From CAZCZR01 sp964503455 (GTDB lineage: Bacteria > Bacillota > Clostridia > UBA1381), in assembly GCA_964503455.1 (NCBI GenBank), contig CAZCZR010000020.1, positions 1-23,626 on the forward strand: a stretch of DNA of 23,626 bases. The letters are read 5' to 3'. Below are positions 22,750-23,626 of the stretch, in pieces. A model generated the notes under the pieces. That model made no database searches. It was not told where the DNA came from and saw nothing but the letters and a program-made list of their open reading frames with translations. The stretch's first letter is position 1, and every line of letters starts with the position of its first letter. The translations under genes were made by a program, and so were the position numbers.

Positions 22750-23457
22750 TTACAGTCCCAGTCTTTTAAATACTTCCTCGTATGCCTCCTCGACGTTGCC
22801 GAGATCGCGGCGGAACCGGTCCTTATCGAGCTTTTCATGCGTATCGGCGTCCCAAAGGCGGCAGGTGTCCGGCGATATTTCATCCGCGAGGATGATCGTG
22901 CCGTCGGGCGTTTTGCCAAATTCGATCTTGAAGTCAACAAGCTCTATATTAACGCTTTTAAAGTATTCTTTAAGTATCTCGTTCACCTTGAAGGTGTAGC
23001 CGGCGATGGTGTCGAGGTCCTCCTTTGTCGCCGCGCCTATGGCGATTATCTGCGAATCGTTTATCATGGGGTCGCCCAGAGCATCGTCTTTAAGGCAGTA
23101 TTCAAGAGTCGGCTGCAAAAGCGCCTTGCCTTCCTCGATCCCGAACCGCTTTGAAAAGCTTCCGGCGGCAATGTTTCTCACAATGACCTCAAGCGGCACG
23201 ATCGACACTCTTTTAACGACAGTCTCCCTGTCGGAGATCTCCTCCACAAAATGAGTGGGTATGCCCTTTTTCTCCATTATCCGCATAAGGAAATTGGACA
23301 TTTTATTATTCACAACGCCCTTGCCTGAGATCTGACCCTTTTTGAGTCCGTTGAACGCGGTAGCGTCATCCTTGTAATCAACAATATACAAGTTTTCGTC
23401 ATCTGTTTTATAGACTTTTTTTGCTTTGCCCTCATAGAGCTGTTCTCTTTTTTCCAT
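22750..23457 (-). CDS. purC: Phosphoribosylaminoimidazole-succinocarboxamide synthase (SAICAR synthetase)
   Basis: Joins CAIR and aspartate with ATP to make SAICAR, the substrate for the next gene's product. At 235 aa it has the normal bacterial length. The N-terminus EQLYEGKAKKVYKTDDENLYIVDYKDDATAFNG, the VEVIVRNIAAGS-like segment (PLEVIVRNIAAGSFSKR) and the end LADEISPDTCRLWD match the family's ATP- and substrate-binding regions. It is the first gene of the run, behind a clear promoter; an AGGAGG-like site precedes the ATG and a G+C-rich hairpin lies between promoter and ribosome site. Confidence 0.97.
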   Translation of the reverse strand: MEKREQLYEGKAKKVYKTDDENLYIVDYKDDATAFNGLKKGQISGKGVVNNKMSNFLMRIMEKKGIPTHFVEEISDRETVVKRVSIVPLEVIVRNIAAGSFSKRFGIEEGKALLQPTLEYCLKDDALGDPMINDSQIIAIGAATKEDLDTIAGYTFKVNEILKEYFKSVNIELVDFKIEFGKTPDGTIILADEISPDTCRLWDADTHEKLDKDRFRRDLGNVEEAYEEVFKRLGL

Positions 23458-23478
23458 TTCGGGATACCTCCGTAGACA

Positions 23479-23499
23479 GGCGCCGTAAATACCGGCGCC
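23479..23499 (-). promoter_or_regulatory. G+C-rich hairpin in the purC leader
   Basis: A perfect 7-bp stem (GGCGCCG with CGGCGCC) and 7-nt loop sits 7 nt before the GGAGG site (23467-23471) of purC. There is no T-run, so it is not a terminator. It could affect ribosome access or message stability. Confidence 0.6.
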
Positions 23500-23525
23500 G
23501 GTTATAAAATAAAATCACATTTTAT

Positions 23526-23554
23526 ATTATAGTATAATTTGCTTATAAAATCAA
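23526..23554 (-). promoter_or_regulatory. Sigma-A promoter of the purC-purB operon
   Basis: Minus-strand TTGATT (23549-23554) and TATAAT (23526-23531) are 17 bp apart. The leader to the purC ATG is about 60 nt, too short for a purine riboswitch with an expression platform. Confidence 0.82.
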
Positions 23555-23626
23555 TACTTATTTTAAAACTTTTTCCGCCCGCGCGGATTTTTTGCCCGTC
23601 TTTTTGCAAAATGCGCCTATATTTTT

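Noticed and set aside
23458..23520. Purine riboswitch before purC
   Set aside because: The leader is too short, and the conserved aptamer junctions and loop pairs are absent; a TCTAC piece alone is not enough.

Overview
The window looks like a chromosomal contig from an anaerobic Firmicute of the class Clostridia, probably an uncultured gut or fibre-degrading lineage. The evidence is AGGAGG-type ribosome binding sites, sigma-A promoters with TTGACA/TATAAT boxes 17 bp apart, a SigI/RsgI pair, SLH-domain surface proteins, copper-amine-oxidase-like N-terminal domains, a CarD-IspD-IspF operon and a clostridial-type adenylosuccinate lyase. Coding regions are close to 50% GC and intergenic regions are AT-rich. 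A run of 100 N at 20689-20788 marks a scaffold join inside a gene.

Layout. (1) 1-1922, minus: sigI and a partial rsgI-family anti-sigma gene that runs off the left edge. (2) 1948-3752, minus: operon carD-ispD-ispF with a clear promoter and terminator (CarD-type transcription factor plus two MEP isoprenoid enzymes). (3) 3806-8421, minus: two exported proteins, a 910-aa SLH surface protein and a 574-aa WG-repeat/copper-amine-oxidase-like protein, with an 18-codon ORF between them. (4) 8519-12195, minus: an MBOAT acyltransferase followed by a 732-aa fusion of a DHHW/AlgX-like domain, an SGNH hydrolase domain and DUF4358; this looks like a cell-envelope polymer acylation unit. (5) 12112-12456: a divergent regulatory region, then a secreted Amidase_6 protein and its terminator. 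(6) 13813-17557, plus: GH43-like glycosidase, acyl-CoA ligase-like enzyme, metallo-beta-lactamase-fold lipoprotein and DUF3006 protein, starting with a short leader ORF that contains a hairpin. (7) 17637-18966, plus: a divergent PRPP synthetase with its own promoter and terminator. (8) 18970-23554, minus: purC, purB, an exported copper-amine-oxidase-like protein (interrupted by the gap) and purA, ending in a terminator that converges with that of prs.

How the parts relate. Regions 1, 3, 4, 5 and 6 are mostly about the cell surface: a carbohydrate- or envelope-sensing sigma/anti-sigma pair, an S-layer-type protein, polymer O-acylation, a wall or peptide amidase and a glycosidase. Regions 7 and 8 are purine nucleotide synthesis (PRPP supply, SAICAR synthesis, both AMP-branch enzymes). 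The least explained items are the DHHW-SGNH-DUF4358 fusion, the leader ORF/hairpin before the GH43 gene, the 14-bp tandem repeat at the amidase promoter and the exported protein embedded in the purine operon. I saw no mobile element, CRISPR array, tRNA or rRNA, and I do not claim a wholly new system.
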